Assembly: GCA_028565635.1 (NCBI GenBank)
Contig: JAOXYB010018616.1
Location: 1-18,195 of the forward strand
Origin: Phoronis ovalis
Lineage: Eukaryota; Phoronida; Phoronidae
Direction of reading: 5' to 3'
Length of the DNA stretch: 18,195 nucleotides
A model generated the notes under the pieces. It was given only the letters and a program-made list of their open reading frames with translations, searched no databases and was not told the DNA's origin. Shown here piece after piece: positions 10,401 through 17,955 of the stretch. The position numbers and the translations under genes are program-made. Numbering within the stretch: position 1 is the stretch's first letter; each line of letters begins with the position of its first letter.

Positions 10401-13079
10401 AAAAACATGATCAATACATGCTCTATTTTTGCGAAAACCGTTTTGCTCATCCACAAGAAGTTCATTCTTTCAAGAAAGGAGGATTTAAATGGAACTATAC
10501 ATTTTGTAAAAGCATGAGAGTAAACTACTACTCCAATAATTCAACGGTACCCTTGCGTCTTTATCAGTGCCTCTCAGCATTGGTATAATATGGGTTCTCA
10601 GCCAAATGGATGGCACATTGTAAAATAGCTTTTGTAACATTTCAATGACAGCATTGTTCTTTAAGACTTCATTTGGAATTTTTTGTACTTCTTGGGAGGA
10701 TATATCATTATTTATTTCAACATTTGATTTATAGTCATCACTTAACATATTTTCTTCTAATACTAATTTTTCTCTTGTAATTTTTTCATAAAATTTATTG
10801 TCAGATGCACTTTGAGGTGTAAAATCAGAATAAAGTATATGGTACGGACAAAATCCTTCAAAAATAGATTTTCTTATTTTGCCACGAAATTCTTATTTTT
10901 ACTACATAAATGTGTGTACTGATGTAATCAACACTGAAACTCAGCTGCGTCACCAATACTGTGAGTGCAGCGTTTGATTACTGAATGAATGTTTTTGATC
11001 AAAAACTCATTTTTGTTATTCAAAAAAATTACATGATTAATCATCAACGGGCCATAATTCTGACTTCTATATGCTTGAGGATGTTGATGCACAATCAACT
11101 GAGTTCATTTTGGTTAAATCTACAGAAATTTGATAAAAAATAATAATTACATTTTTGCCTAGTATATAAAAGATGCCTTGGTCTATTATTCTCATTAATT
11201 TGCGCGGATCCTTGCAGAATTTGTTAATTCTGCTGCAAAAAACTTGTTGCAAAATTTTTAATGTTTTCACAACAGAATTCCATGACATCTCACAACCTGT
11301 TATAGAATGTTCAGTGGGGATAGCTTTACAATCAAATCATCCAGTAAATTTCATTTTTTGATTAGTCGGGTAAATATAATACATTACATACTTTAGTACT
11401 GCATATAAACTATTGAAAAATTACCACTAATAAAATAAAATGTAAACCATTAAAAATTCTTTGGAATGTCATTTCTACTCACTTTTACTTTGTTTATGTG
11501 TGGCAATTTTCCATATGTAGTTTGAATTGTAAGCTGACTCTTTATTGTATAGCTCTTCAGTATTACTGATTCCCTCTTTAAAGGCTCTGCTTTGTATACA
11601 AAAAACAAGAAAGAGAAAAATGAAGAACTTCATCGTGAGCTGATATTGAAAATACAGGATGAATTGATAGAAACGGACTTTGCACGTGTAAAGTTTATGT
11701 GTAGAGCATACCTCAAGTAAGTGTTTGTTATATTAATAATTATTAACCTGGTGCGCAAACATTGTTCAGCACTTTAATTACTACTTCATTTCATCACTAG
11801 TGATCATTCACAGTAAAATAGTTGCTCGTATTTTGCCTTTTATTTGCACCCTGCATTTTAAGTGCCTTAAGAGACCAATGACAAAATTTATTTTTCTTAA
11901 TATTATTTGTATATTTGGAAAAATAAAAAGATTGTGTGCTGTTATTCTAATTATGTTGCAAGTCAAGAAGGTACTGAATAGGTACTGATATAAGCATCAT
12001 TAGCGAAGTAGGAACTGCAGTTAAAAATTGAGATTTCAGTTTGCATGCAGAAAGTATAGCAGCCACTGTTGATCTCGTAATGTATAAATAATCGAAATTC
12101 TGCAATATCTTTGGGAAAAACATAATTTCCTTCGAGGGACCTGAATAAAAGTGAAAACGGCGACACCACCTAATGTAGAACGTGGTATTTTGAATTTTTC
12201 AAATGCTGATTTTTTTTATGAAAAATGTTTTAAAAACAGATGTCGCTGCACTCGCTAAAGGATAATTTGCACATCAATAGAGAAGTACACCATCCGTGTA
12301 AAGAATCTTTTGTCTAGCACTTGCGTAACATGAACTTTACTAAGGGACACTCCCAAAAAGTAGCGAGAAGCATCAATAAGTGCCGCTTAAAAGCAAACTA
12401 TCCGATTATACCAAACAAGTTAATTATAAATAATATTTTGAAACTTCATGAGGAGGAAAAAAATAGTCACAAACACATTTACACTTCGTAAACGTTCTGG
12501 AAAAGAAACTCCCATGTGGAATGTTTTGGCAATGTTTTACATGTCACATTGAAAAACTGTGATAATCATCACACAGTGATTCTGCATATTTTGTATGTTT
12601 TGGCATTGTCCCTTGTGCATAAAGCTCTTCTAACTACCCTCCTTATGGCGAGATACTTGTTTTCTATGGTGATTTTACGTCCAAGTTTTTAAAACATTTT
12701 AAATAAAAAAATCAGCATTTGAAAAATTCAAAATACCATGTTCTACATTAGGTGGTGTCGCCATTTTCACTTTTATTCTTGTGCCTTGAAGAAATTTATG
12801 TTTTTCCCAAAGTTATTGCAGAATTTCGATTATTTATACATTATGAGATCAACAGTAGGCCTGATATTACTCATTGTTAGTTAATGTTCTTAATTTTAAT
12901 TTAGACCAGCTGAAATAGAATCTGTTACTGACTTTTGTGCATTAGTGGAGAAACTGGAATCAAAACGTTATGCAGTCAGCTGGCAGCATGAGGAAGGCTA
13001 CAGCAAACTTGTAGATGTATTTAAACGAGTTGGCCTACCTAAGATTGTGGAACTTGTAGAAGAGTATGGAAGCAAATAG
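4461..13079 (+). CDS. 2A-LRR-Roc-COR-DED protein (ROCO-family GTPase with a death effector domain)
   Basis: Four exons, 4461-4707, 6338-9187, 11584-11716 and 12905-13079, join with phases 1/1, 1/1 and 2/2 and sum to exactly 1135 codons with the TAG. Order of parts: hydrophobic leader and 2A motif; leucine-rich repeats; Roc GTPase domain; COR dimerisation region; a Cys-rich stretch; DED. ROCO proteins are GTPases that switch with nucleotide and dimerise through COR. LRRs commonly bind ligands or partners, and DEDs recruit death or inflammatory adaptors and caspases by like-with-like contact. From the 2A break (Gly 4683-4685 / Pro 4686-4688) the released product would be about 1059 residues, starting with Pro. 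The architecture suggests an innate-immune or cell-death sensor, similar in logic to NLRs with 2A leaders but with Roc-COR in place of NACHT; that role is inferred. The true start is uncertain: ATG 4461, ATG 4638, or a start far upstream if the 1101-4351 exons belong to the same mRNA. No kinase domain is present, unlike in LRRK or DAPK. Confidence 0.85.
4601..4707 (+). CDS. 2A exon: ribosome-skipping / signal-like peptide
   Basis: The frame reads GLVMVLLLLL, then AGDVEVNPGPG, then HTVCEG, ending at the donor GAAG/GTATGT. D-V-E-V-N-P-G-P at 4665-4688 is the complete 2A consensus, D(V/I)ExNPGP. Known 2A peptides make the ribosome skip the Gly-Pro bond, separating Gly (4683-4685) from Pro (4686-4688). 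The hydrophobic Leu run just before it matches the pattern of animal 2A leaders that double as secretion signals. The 5' limit is uncertain. The frame is open from 4458, so ATG 4461 can start it with a 75-residue leader. ATG 4638 has G at -3 and G at +4 and would give a 16-residue leader. The acceptor tgctgttttag at 4600 would instead bring in the upstream exons in frame. Confidence 0.85.
4708..6337. other. Intron between the 2A and LRR exons
   Basis: The intron starts GTATGT and ends TTTTTAAG. It contains an inverted-repeat element (4786-5050), a short duplicated phrase (ctagattatccc) near 5370-5396, and a tandem duplication over the acceptor (6059-6352). The frame at 5182-5433 on the minus strand has no family resemblance and is probably chance. 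Confidence 0.7.
4786..5050. mobile_element. Short inverted-repeat element (MITE-like)
   Basis: Arms at 4786-4854 and 4982-5050 are about 69 bases each and match as reverse complements with a few changes. Both begin GACTTA at the outer end and share gattgttatt, aaatataacaac and ggttgacctg. The interior of about 125 bases has no frame. I could not see a target-site duplication. This pattern fits a small non-autonomous DNA transposon in the intron. Confidence 0.75.
6059..6352 (+). repeat. Tandem duplication across the splice acceptor of the LRR exon
   Basis: The segment starting gcaattggctttaaaat occurs at 6059-6195 and again at 6196-6352. Both copies contain agcaaatgtacaagcacgct, gctcatgacttcaatggtta and ctatagtatttttt, and both end in tatggatt-ttatg. 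The second copy carries the acceptor (tttttaag/GTATGG) and the first 15 bases of the exon; the first copy has ttttttgag/gaatatgg at the same point. A 20-base insertion in copy 2 (near 6240-6260) separates them. The first copy is a decayed duplicate of the intron-exon junction. Confidence 0.85.
6338..9187 (+). CDS. LRR-Roc-COR exon
   Basis: This long exon runs from the acceptor tttttaag/GT to the donor AAG/GTAAGA. Residues are counted from the Met at 6340. Residues about 20-125 hold degenerate leucine-rich repeats. Residues 126-309 are eight regular 23-residue LRRs of the LxxLxLxxNxLxxLPxxIsxL type. Roc begins near 360: P-loop GESGGGKTS (367-375, Lys 373), DFGGH (414-418, the DxxG motif), THSD (477-480, the Roc form of NKxD) and SCKTHDGI as the last base motif. 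Between the last two lies a charged helical, probably coiled-coil insert (about 485-550). COR follows from about 570 (LPESWFNFVDRV). Near the end, cysteines 888, 891, 918, 922 and 933 with His 890 could bind a metal. The GTPase looks intact; no key motif is lost and there is no frameshift. Confidence 0.92.
6715..7266 (+). repeat. Eight 69-bp leucine-rich repeat units
   Basis: The coding LRRs are in register at 69 bases each. The second to sixth units share long phrases such as ttgacatcattaccagaaggt and atcagtgcactaa at the DNA level. Such similarity points to recent unit duplication or exchange inside the exon and means that copy number may differ between alleles. Confidence 0.85.
9689..9726. 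repeat. (AC)n microsatellite
   Basis: There are about 19 AC units with one AG interruption near 9711-9712, lying within the LINE remnant. It is likely to be length-variable. Confidence 0.95.
9872..10345 (-). pseudogene. Reverse transcriptase remnant of the LINE
   Basis: This is the longest open piece of the LINE (157 codons). It starts within IDMKKAFDRVDR, a conserved palm motif with the first catalytic Asp, and includes DDIVILAQNESDLQKML, the second catalytic pair with its usual downstream helix. About 40 residues normally found between GVRQGD and YADD are missing. The thumb-like KYKYLGMIFDEHIKF is present. The polymerase cannot be active. It lies antisense to the ROCO gene. Confidence 0.88.
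11584..11716 (+). CDS. DED exon 1 of the ROCO gene
   Basis: The acceptor ctctttaaag joins the G of 9187 as GGC (Gly). The exon opens with a Lys-rich linker (YTKNKKEKNEEL). Helices 1 and 2 of a death effector domain follow: HRELILKIQDEL, then ETDFARVKFMCRAYL. The KFMC segment matches the conserved KFLC-type helix-2 core of FADD- and caspase-8-like DEDs. The donor AA/GTAAGT leaves two bases. Confidence 0.85.
11717..12904. other. Intron within the DED coding region
   Basis: The intron starts GTAAGT and ends TTTAATTTAG. Two thirds of it is the foldback element at 12065-12856, whose right end is 48 bases before the acceptor. The first part, 11717-12064, holds only chance frames. Confidence 0.75.
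12065..12856. mobile_element. Foldback / MITE-like element with long inverted arms
   Basis: The left arm 12065-12238 and right arm 12685-12856 are inverted copies about 172 bases long. They share ACTGTTGATCTC at the ends, then aatgtataaataatcg, ggcgacaccacctaatgtaga, ttttgaatttttcaaatgctga and a poly-T run. The loop of about 450 bases has no useful frame. I see no clear target-site duplication: the flanks are tatagcagcc and aggcctgata. In RNA the arms could pair strongly. Confidence 0.88.
12905..13079 (+). CDS. DED exon 2 and stop
   Basis: The acceptor taattttaatttag completes AAA (Lys). The exon continues PAEIESVTDFCALVEKLE (DED helices 3-4), a short loop, YSKLVDVFKRVGLPKIVELV and a terminal EEYGSK before TAG 13077-13079. 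The end of the domain carries RVGLPKIV where classical DEDs have a R-x-D-L motif; Arg is kept but Asp is not, so contacts made through that motif may be altered. The domain lies at the very C-terminus, as in adaptor-recruiting receptors. Confidence 0.85.
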
Positions 13080-14846
13080 AATGTGGAAGCAAGTATGACA
13101 TTTTAACCTAAGCTTTCAGAAGTTTTATTTGTTTAGTAACTTCATGTAATGCAGCAGTATCCAGTTACATATGATTGAACCATGGATATTATGTTTCAGA
13201 ATTGATTAGTATAATTATTATATATTGCAATTGACCAATAAATGAGTATCCCTGGTTGCTGAAGCTGAAAGAGGAGGCTGCCACAATTATTTTCCTCGTA
13301 GAAATTGAATACATGCTAAAATTTGAAATGTTTGCATACAAGGTGTTTATTGCTGCCTATCTACCTCTAGCTACTAGGCAGTAATCCCAGGGCAGCATTA
13401 TGTCAATCAAAACCTTTGTTACTATATATTAGACGTCCTAACTGTTGACATTCTGCACGGTGTCATGCATACTATTGCATCTGTGAGACTTGTGAATTCT
13501 ACAAAGTTTGCATCTAGGAATAATGTGTTTGGATTTATTTTCCTTAGATAAATCAAAAATGCATAAATTTGCTGAGCTGTGAAATGCAGGATACCACATT
13601 ACTATCTGGTGCATAATTGCAGTAACAGCAGAAATAAAGTTAGATGAGAGGTTTAAGTTCCTGGATTATGGCTCATTCCATGAAGACAAGAAAAGGTGAA
13701 TGGATGGGGAAATAATAAGAAAGAAGCCTCCAGTCTCAACCATGGGTTACAGTAGTCAGCTATTTGATAGCTCAGTAAGAGATACCAGTGTGGAAAAAGA
13801 AAGTCAAGCTACTGATTGTATATAGTGACTCTGTGTAACGTGACAAGATACTCTTGATACGGATGTTTGATTTGTGTTTAATATGAAGTCTTTGGTTCTT
13901 TGTGTTGCAATGCTCGTCAAAAGCCATTTTCTGCATCATGCCACATTTTGTAAATTGTTACAAGGAAATATGTATCAGTGTGCCATAATTGGGTTTGATG
14001 TACATAATTATTTAAGTAAAGATCATTAATATTAGGTGATGCTAACTCTACGAGATTGTACGAACAGCAGGTAATCTCAATTAATTGACGTTATATTTGT
14101 TATGAATTTTATGAAAATGATTTGCTTAATGTATTGTGGTTAATGACTAAAGTATTTTACAGAAAGAGATATTTTACGTTTTAAATAGGTTTGGAATTAT
14201 TGTAGCTTAAAGTTAGTTATTCAGGAAGTATCATGTTCGATCATAATGGTGAACATTTTTGGCAATTAAATATTGAAGGTCAATAATTTTGAATTTTTAT
14301 ATCTGCAGGGGTGTTGGAGTTATATTTTTGAAGGTTGTCTATTCAAAAAATTGAGTGCTACCCAAAAAGACCACAATACATAATCATGCACCAGACAGGA
14401 AAAGTAATTTTTAAATTAAAACTCTTCCAGTTTGTACCTTTTAAAAAATGTATACATTAACTGTGTTATTTTCATTTAACTGTTCAAAATATGAATGATG
14501 TTTCAAATTCATCCATTAAGTTATGCTAAACGATACTCACTTGCTATATATGAGCTATAAACTGTTTAATGATAGAATCATTTGTGACTTCACTAAGCAG
14601 CTCCTGGGGTAGCTGTTTGGTAGGGGTGTGCGGTGTGAGTAAAAAACCCTGTGGTAAAAACCGGTTACAAAACTTGTACCCAAATATACTTATATTGAAT
14701 ACTAGACAACATTAATTAGTATAATATATATTGTAAATAAACAGTAAATCTGCAAATGTGGTGCAGTCCCCTCATCTAGTTAGTGCAAATATCTTGAGCA
14801 CACCAACCCAGCCACTAAATAGCCACAATCACTACACAAACTTCTC
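13080..14846. other. 3' UTR and intergenic sequence
   Basis: After the stop I see poly(A) signals at 13237 and near 13633, then AT-rich sequence without a convincing frame, RNA gene or repeat larger than a few tens of bases. The ROCO transcript presumably ends near the start of this stretch. Confidence 0.5.
13237..13242 (+). promoter_or_regulatory. Poly(A) signal of the ROCO gene
   Basis: AATAAA lies 158 bases after the stop, in a region with no further frame. A second AATAAA occurs near 13633 and could serve as an alternative. No transcript data support either. Confidence 0.5.
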
Positions 14847-15013
14847 ACAAACTGTCACACCAAGTTAATGCAATCATCACACCTGTGTGTAGTTTTAAAC
14901 CTTGCCACACCATCTAGGTGTGGTTCTTATAAACTGTCGCGTACAATAAATGCACATCATATCTACGTGTAGTTTTTAAGTCACAGCTAGTAAATCTCGG
15001 ATATCTGACTCAG

Positions 15014-15284
15014 ATGTTTGTGAATGGGTTTTTGAAAGAGCCTCTAAATGTGATTTCTCATTTGTAAAATTTGATGCCTTTTCACTGACTGAAAGAAATT
15101 TTAGATACCTAAGTACAATGAGAAGATTTTATACCCTATACGCATTGACAATATTTTTAACCCTTTCCACTGCAGTTAGTTATATAACTATTATACTGTC
15201 GTAAGCACTTGTAGTAAGTGAACTCACCTTTTTACACATTTATGTTCACAAATATGCGTACCAGCCATTGATTTGAATCGGACC
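15014..15284. repeat. Dispersed repeat, copy A
   Basis: Its ends match 17257-17663. The left end shares tgtgaatggg-tttttgaaa.agcc-ctaaatg and gaaagaaattttaga; the right end shares ttttta, gcgtacca and ttgattt-gaatcggacc. The middle differs and is shorter here (271 against about 407 bases). No coding content is visible. Confidence 0.7.
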
Positions 15285-15293
15285 CCTGGGTAG

Positions 15294-15574
15294 TCCTGCA
15301 AGCATGACCCTACTATGAACAGCCTACAGCTTGTCCGTACGGTCATGACCGCCTCGTATCTCATAATAAATTGCACCCAAATTTTTCCTTTTGCCTATTC
15401 CGCTTCTTATACCACCATATCCAGATAACTTGATCAAAGACTCAACAGCACATCAGCATAAAATCCAAAATGCACTCGAAGGTTTGTTCATCCATTGTAT
15501 GGATATTATGCTGTTATCATGAATGACCCTACGGACAAGCCGTATCTGTCCATAGTAGGGTCATGCTTGCAGGA
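15294..15574. mobile_element. Inverted-repeat element flanked by a 13-bp direct repeat
   Basis: Arms at 15294-15345 and 15523-15574 are inverted copies beginning TCCTGCAAGCATGACCCTAC. Outside them the same 13 bases, acccctgggtagt, stand at 15282-15294 and 15577-15589, as expected for a target-site duplication with a base or two of ambiguity. The 177-base interior has no frame. A non-autonomous DNA transposon is the simplest reading; a 9- to 13-base duplication would suit a Mutator-like mechanism. Confidence 0.82.
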
Positions 15575-15790
15575 TAACCCCTGGGTAGTAAATGCACCCA
15601 TCTGTGTGTTGTTCTTACAAACGGTCGCAGACAGTAAATGCACACATCTGTGTATAGTTGTTACAAAGTGAAACTGTCACAGCCAGTAAATGCACACATC
15701 TGTTCTTACAAACTGTCACAAGTAGTAGATACACAAATCTAAGTGTAAGTCTTAGAAACTAATTAAATGCAATCACCACAATTGTTGGTG

Positions 15791-16208
15791 TTGGATTTCA
15801 CAATCAGGAAATTCCATAGTCCCATGATGTCCCGTTCAAACTGATATAGCAAGCAAGCTTCATAACCAGTATCTTGCACCACCTGAAATTGACAGGTGGC
15901 TCCACCAAGAGCATGTTCAGATTGTTCCTATTCTTTTTCAAATGAAAACAGGAAAGAATAATTTATTATAATTTAATTGGGACATTAACACTAGCTTACA
16001 ATAAAATAAAAAGTATAAGTTAAATAAGTTTTAAGTCCAATGTAAGTTTAAACTACTTTATAGTATTTTATGGTATTACATGAACCGAATAAGTGACCTA
16101 ATTTTAAAAAAATCTCAAAAACACTAAATAACATTTGTATTAAGTAATATTTGTATTAATCACAGTTTATCATTTAGCATTATAGCAATTGCTAAATTTT
16201 ACTAGGTT
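15791..16208. other. Intergenic / 3' region of nocturnin
   Basis: The sequence is AT-rich without frames. TTTATT at 15962-15967 is AATAAA on the minus strand, about 240 bases past the nocturnin stop, and is a plausible poly(A) signal for it. Confidence 0.5.
15962..15967 (-). promoter_or_regulatory. Candidate poly(A) signal of nocturnin
   Basis: AATAAA on the minus strand lies downstream of the nocturnin stop at 16209-16211. It is the nearest canonical signal that I see. Confidence 0.45.
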
Positions 16209-17032
16209 CTAAGTTATTACAAGATCTGCTGCAAGTGACAAATGGTCTGAAGGATATGAATAGGATGGTAACCGGTCAGGACCTATTTCTTCTCCTGAAG
16301 GAAACTCTAGAAGTGCCTTAATATGGACTTTGCTCTTTGAAATCCACATATAATCAATTGTACGCTTATATTCTATCTCACCAGGACGATCTGCAACACC
16401 GCGAATTTTCCACGTTGTGTACGGTGGTTCTGACCCATTACACAACTGTTTATAAGCGCTAGTTAGACCCAGTTTACTCAGACCATAGGCACTATAAACT
16501 GGTTCATCAGGTTCCCCATTAAAGTCACCACAAATAACAACCGGCTTTTCTGTCCCTGCTACATGACGGACTTTCTCTAATAAATCCATTCCTTGATTAT
16601 GACGCAAATCATGATATCCCTTCTTTGCTTTCAGGTGTGTCACTGCAACAACAAACTCGCATGACGACGCAGCTTTTAATTCAAATGTGCAAATAATGGT
16701 GACTTGATTAGTATCCCAGCTTTCACATCGTAACTGCATGGCTTTTGAATTAACTAGCTTCACCTTGGAAGCTTTATAAAACAAAGCACAACCATCAGGA
16801 CTGTCAGATCCTTCAACATATAAACAAGGAGAATCCGGTTTAGCTTTAAAAATTCCTTCGTATCCCACTTCTTCAAGTTTCTGCTTAAAAAAGGGAAACA
16901 GGTCAACCTCCTGAAGACATAAAATATCAGCATCATATGTTAACAGTTCTTCTAGAATTCTGTATTGCCTTGTTCCTTTGGCCAGTGCTTTTGGTGGACA
17001 TCGCACAAAATTGTCTTTGCCTGTACTCAGAG
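16209..17032 (-). CDS. NOCT: Nocturnin, large 3' exon (5' exons outside the window)
   Basis: The exon begins after ttctcttttgcag (complement of 17033-17045) with two bases completing a codon. It then gives 273 residues to TAG at 16209-16211. It encodes the catalytic endonuclease/exonuclease/phosphatase fold of nocturnin, a Mg-dependent phosphatase that removes the 2'-phosphate from NADP(H) and was first described as a circadian deadenylase. Motifs in order: DNFVRCP; ILCLQEVD with the metal-binding Glu (16908-16910); PDGCALFY; VAVTHLKAKKG; CGDFNGEP with Asp and Asn (16524-16526, 16518-16520); SEPPYTTWKIR; TIDYMWIS; IGPDRLPS; and YPSDHLSL with the final His (16242-16244). All catalytic positions are kept. 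The wording follows nocturnin rather than ANGEL or CCR4, especially PPYTTWKIR and RLPSYSYPSDHLSL. The open frame continues to 17123 but loses family resemblance at the acceptor. The missing 5' part should contain the QWN motif. The gene converges on the ROCO gene. Confidence 0.95.
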
Positions 17033-17256
17033 CTGCAAAAGAGACATTTAAAAAAAATTTAACATAATTTTCTTGCGAGTGATAGATTGACGGTATTACA
17101 ATACATGGAAGTGATATCTTCAATTATGTAACTTAATTAATCATGGCTTTAGTTTTATCCACATGAATGAATTTGATGAAATGAAGAATAAAACTGGTGA
17201 TTGTACAAAAAAATATGCACATGGGAAGCCCAGGGCTCCAAAAAATACATATTCCC

Positions 17257-17663
17257 ATGTGCGTGAATGGATTTTTGAAAAAGCCCCTAAATGCGTTTTC
17301 CCATTTTTAAATTTTGACCCCTTTTTAATGACTGGAAGAAATTTTAGACACTGAAATACATTGAATTTTTTTTGTTTTGGAAAATGCCCAGAAAACAGAA
17401 TTATGGGAAATTTACTTGAACTTGATCGCAAATTAACTTTCGAAACGAAGTGTGGTCAAGTGGTTGGCAGTTTTGATCGATTTCAATACCCTAAAACGCA
17501 TACAGTTATTCACATAATTAAGGTACCCTTTTGTATATTATATTGAAAAATGTAACCCTAAATGCTTAAAGCTTGTTAACAACATGCTTAGTTCTTAAAA
17601 ATCAGGCTTTTTACGCATTTTTGCTTACGCACATGCGTACCAACAATTGATTTGATTCGGACC
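17257..17663. repeat. Dispersed repeat, copy B
   Basis: This is the partner of 15014-15284 in the same orientation. It is longer in the middle (an extra stretch of about 140 bases) and less disturbed by other insertions, so it is probably closer to the full unit. No coding capacity of recognised type was found. Confidence 0.7.
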
Positions 17664-17884
17664 AGGATGGGAAGACCTACTATCTGATATTCTAATAATC
17701 AAAGAATTGTCTTACTTAAAGTACTTAACAGCCAGTGCAAATCAAATAACTATTTATAAGGGACTGGTCAGAAATTACCACAGGGGGGGTTGATGCACTT
17801 CAAAAACATGGCGCACACAAAAATTCAAACCCCCATCCAGGGTTTGCCAAAAAAATTAAGAGCATGCAAACAAATTATGACCCC

Positions 17885-17955
17885 CCCCTCTGACAGGCGA
17901 GCGGGCGCAGGGCGCGAAGCTAGGGGGTCCGGGGGCATGCACCCTCGGGAATTTT
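17885..17955. repeat. GC-rich repeat motif with gggggtccgggggcatgc
   Basis: A GC-rich block (gcgggcgcagggcgcgaagc, then tagggggtccgggggcatgc and accctcgggaa followed by poly-T) stands out in AT-rich flanks. From memory, similar phrases recur in repeats of several marine invertebrate genomes. It is bounded on the left by C and G homopolymers (near 17785 and 17881). Confidence 0.55.

Larger units (their letters stand above)
9251..10911 (-). mobile_element. Degenerate, 5'-truncated non-LTR retrotransposon (LINE)
   Basis: Read on the minus strand, pieces of one reverse transcriptase appear in the correct order. First comes an N-terminal segment (VPSIWLRTHIIPM and DARVPLNYW, 10485-10748), then ELLVDEQNGFRKNRACIDHV (around 10400-10460), then a frameshift into IDMKKAFDRVDRNILF (near 10300-10350). 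An internal deletion joins VNYGVR directly to DDIVILAQ, removing the segment that would end in the first part of the Y-x-D-D active site. Further on are KYKYLGMIFDEH (near 9950), CVTPIL...GVWIFGNHSQCDT (near 9745-9810) and decayed C-terminal sequence. The element ends with AATAAA (9278-9283, complement) and a TTGAC-type repeated tail (9251-9270). It has several stops and frameshifts and is dead. Confidence 0.87.
9188..11583. other. Intron between the COR and DED exons
   Basis: This 2.4 kb intron starts GTAAGA and ends TTTAAAG. Most of it is an antisense LINE remnant (9251-10911) with an (AC)n tract inside. From 10912 to 11583 I see only AT-rich sequence with short chance frames. Confidence 0.7.
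14847..15790. repeat. Minisatellite split by inserted repeats
   Basis: Imperfect units of about 45-47 bases built on aaactgtcacag..agtaaatgcacacatctgtgtgtagtt.ttaca occur at 14847-15000 (about three copies) and resume at 15585-15790 (about four copies). The 585 bases between hold a copy of a dispersed repeat (15014-15284) and an inverted-repeat element (15294-15574). The array evidently existed before the insertions. Confidence 0.75.

Noticed and set aside
11173-11361. Plus-strand frame of 62 codons before the first DED exon
   Set aside because: Low-complexity Leu/Ile content, no acceptor or donor in phase, no family match.
17033-17123. Extension of the nocturnin frame to an upstream Met at 17121-17123
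   Set aside because: Resemblance to nocturnin stops exactly at the strong acceptor tcttttgcag; the extra residues are read-through of the intron.
17163-17354. Plus-strand frame with KPRAPKNTYSHVREW
   Set aside because: It overlaps dispersed-repeat copy B, whose partner at 15014 has stops and does not keep the frame.
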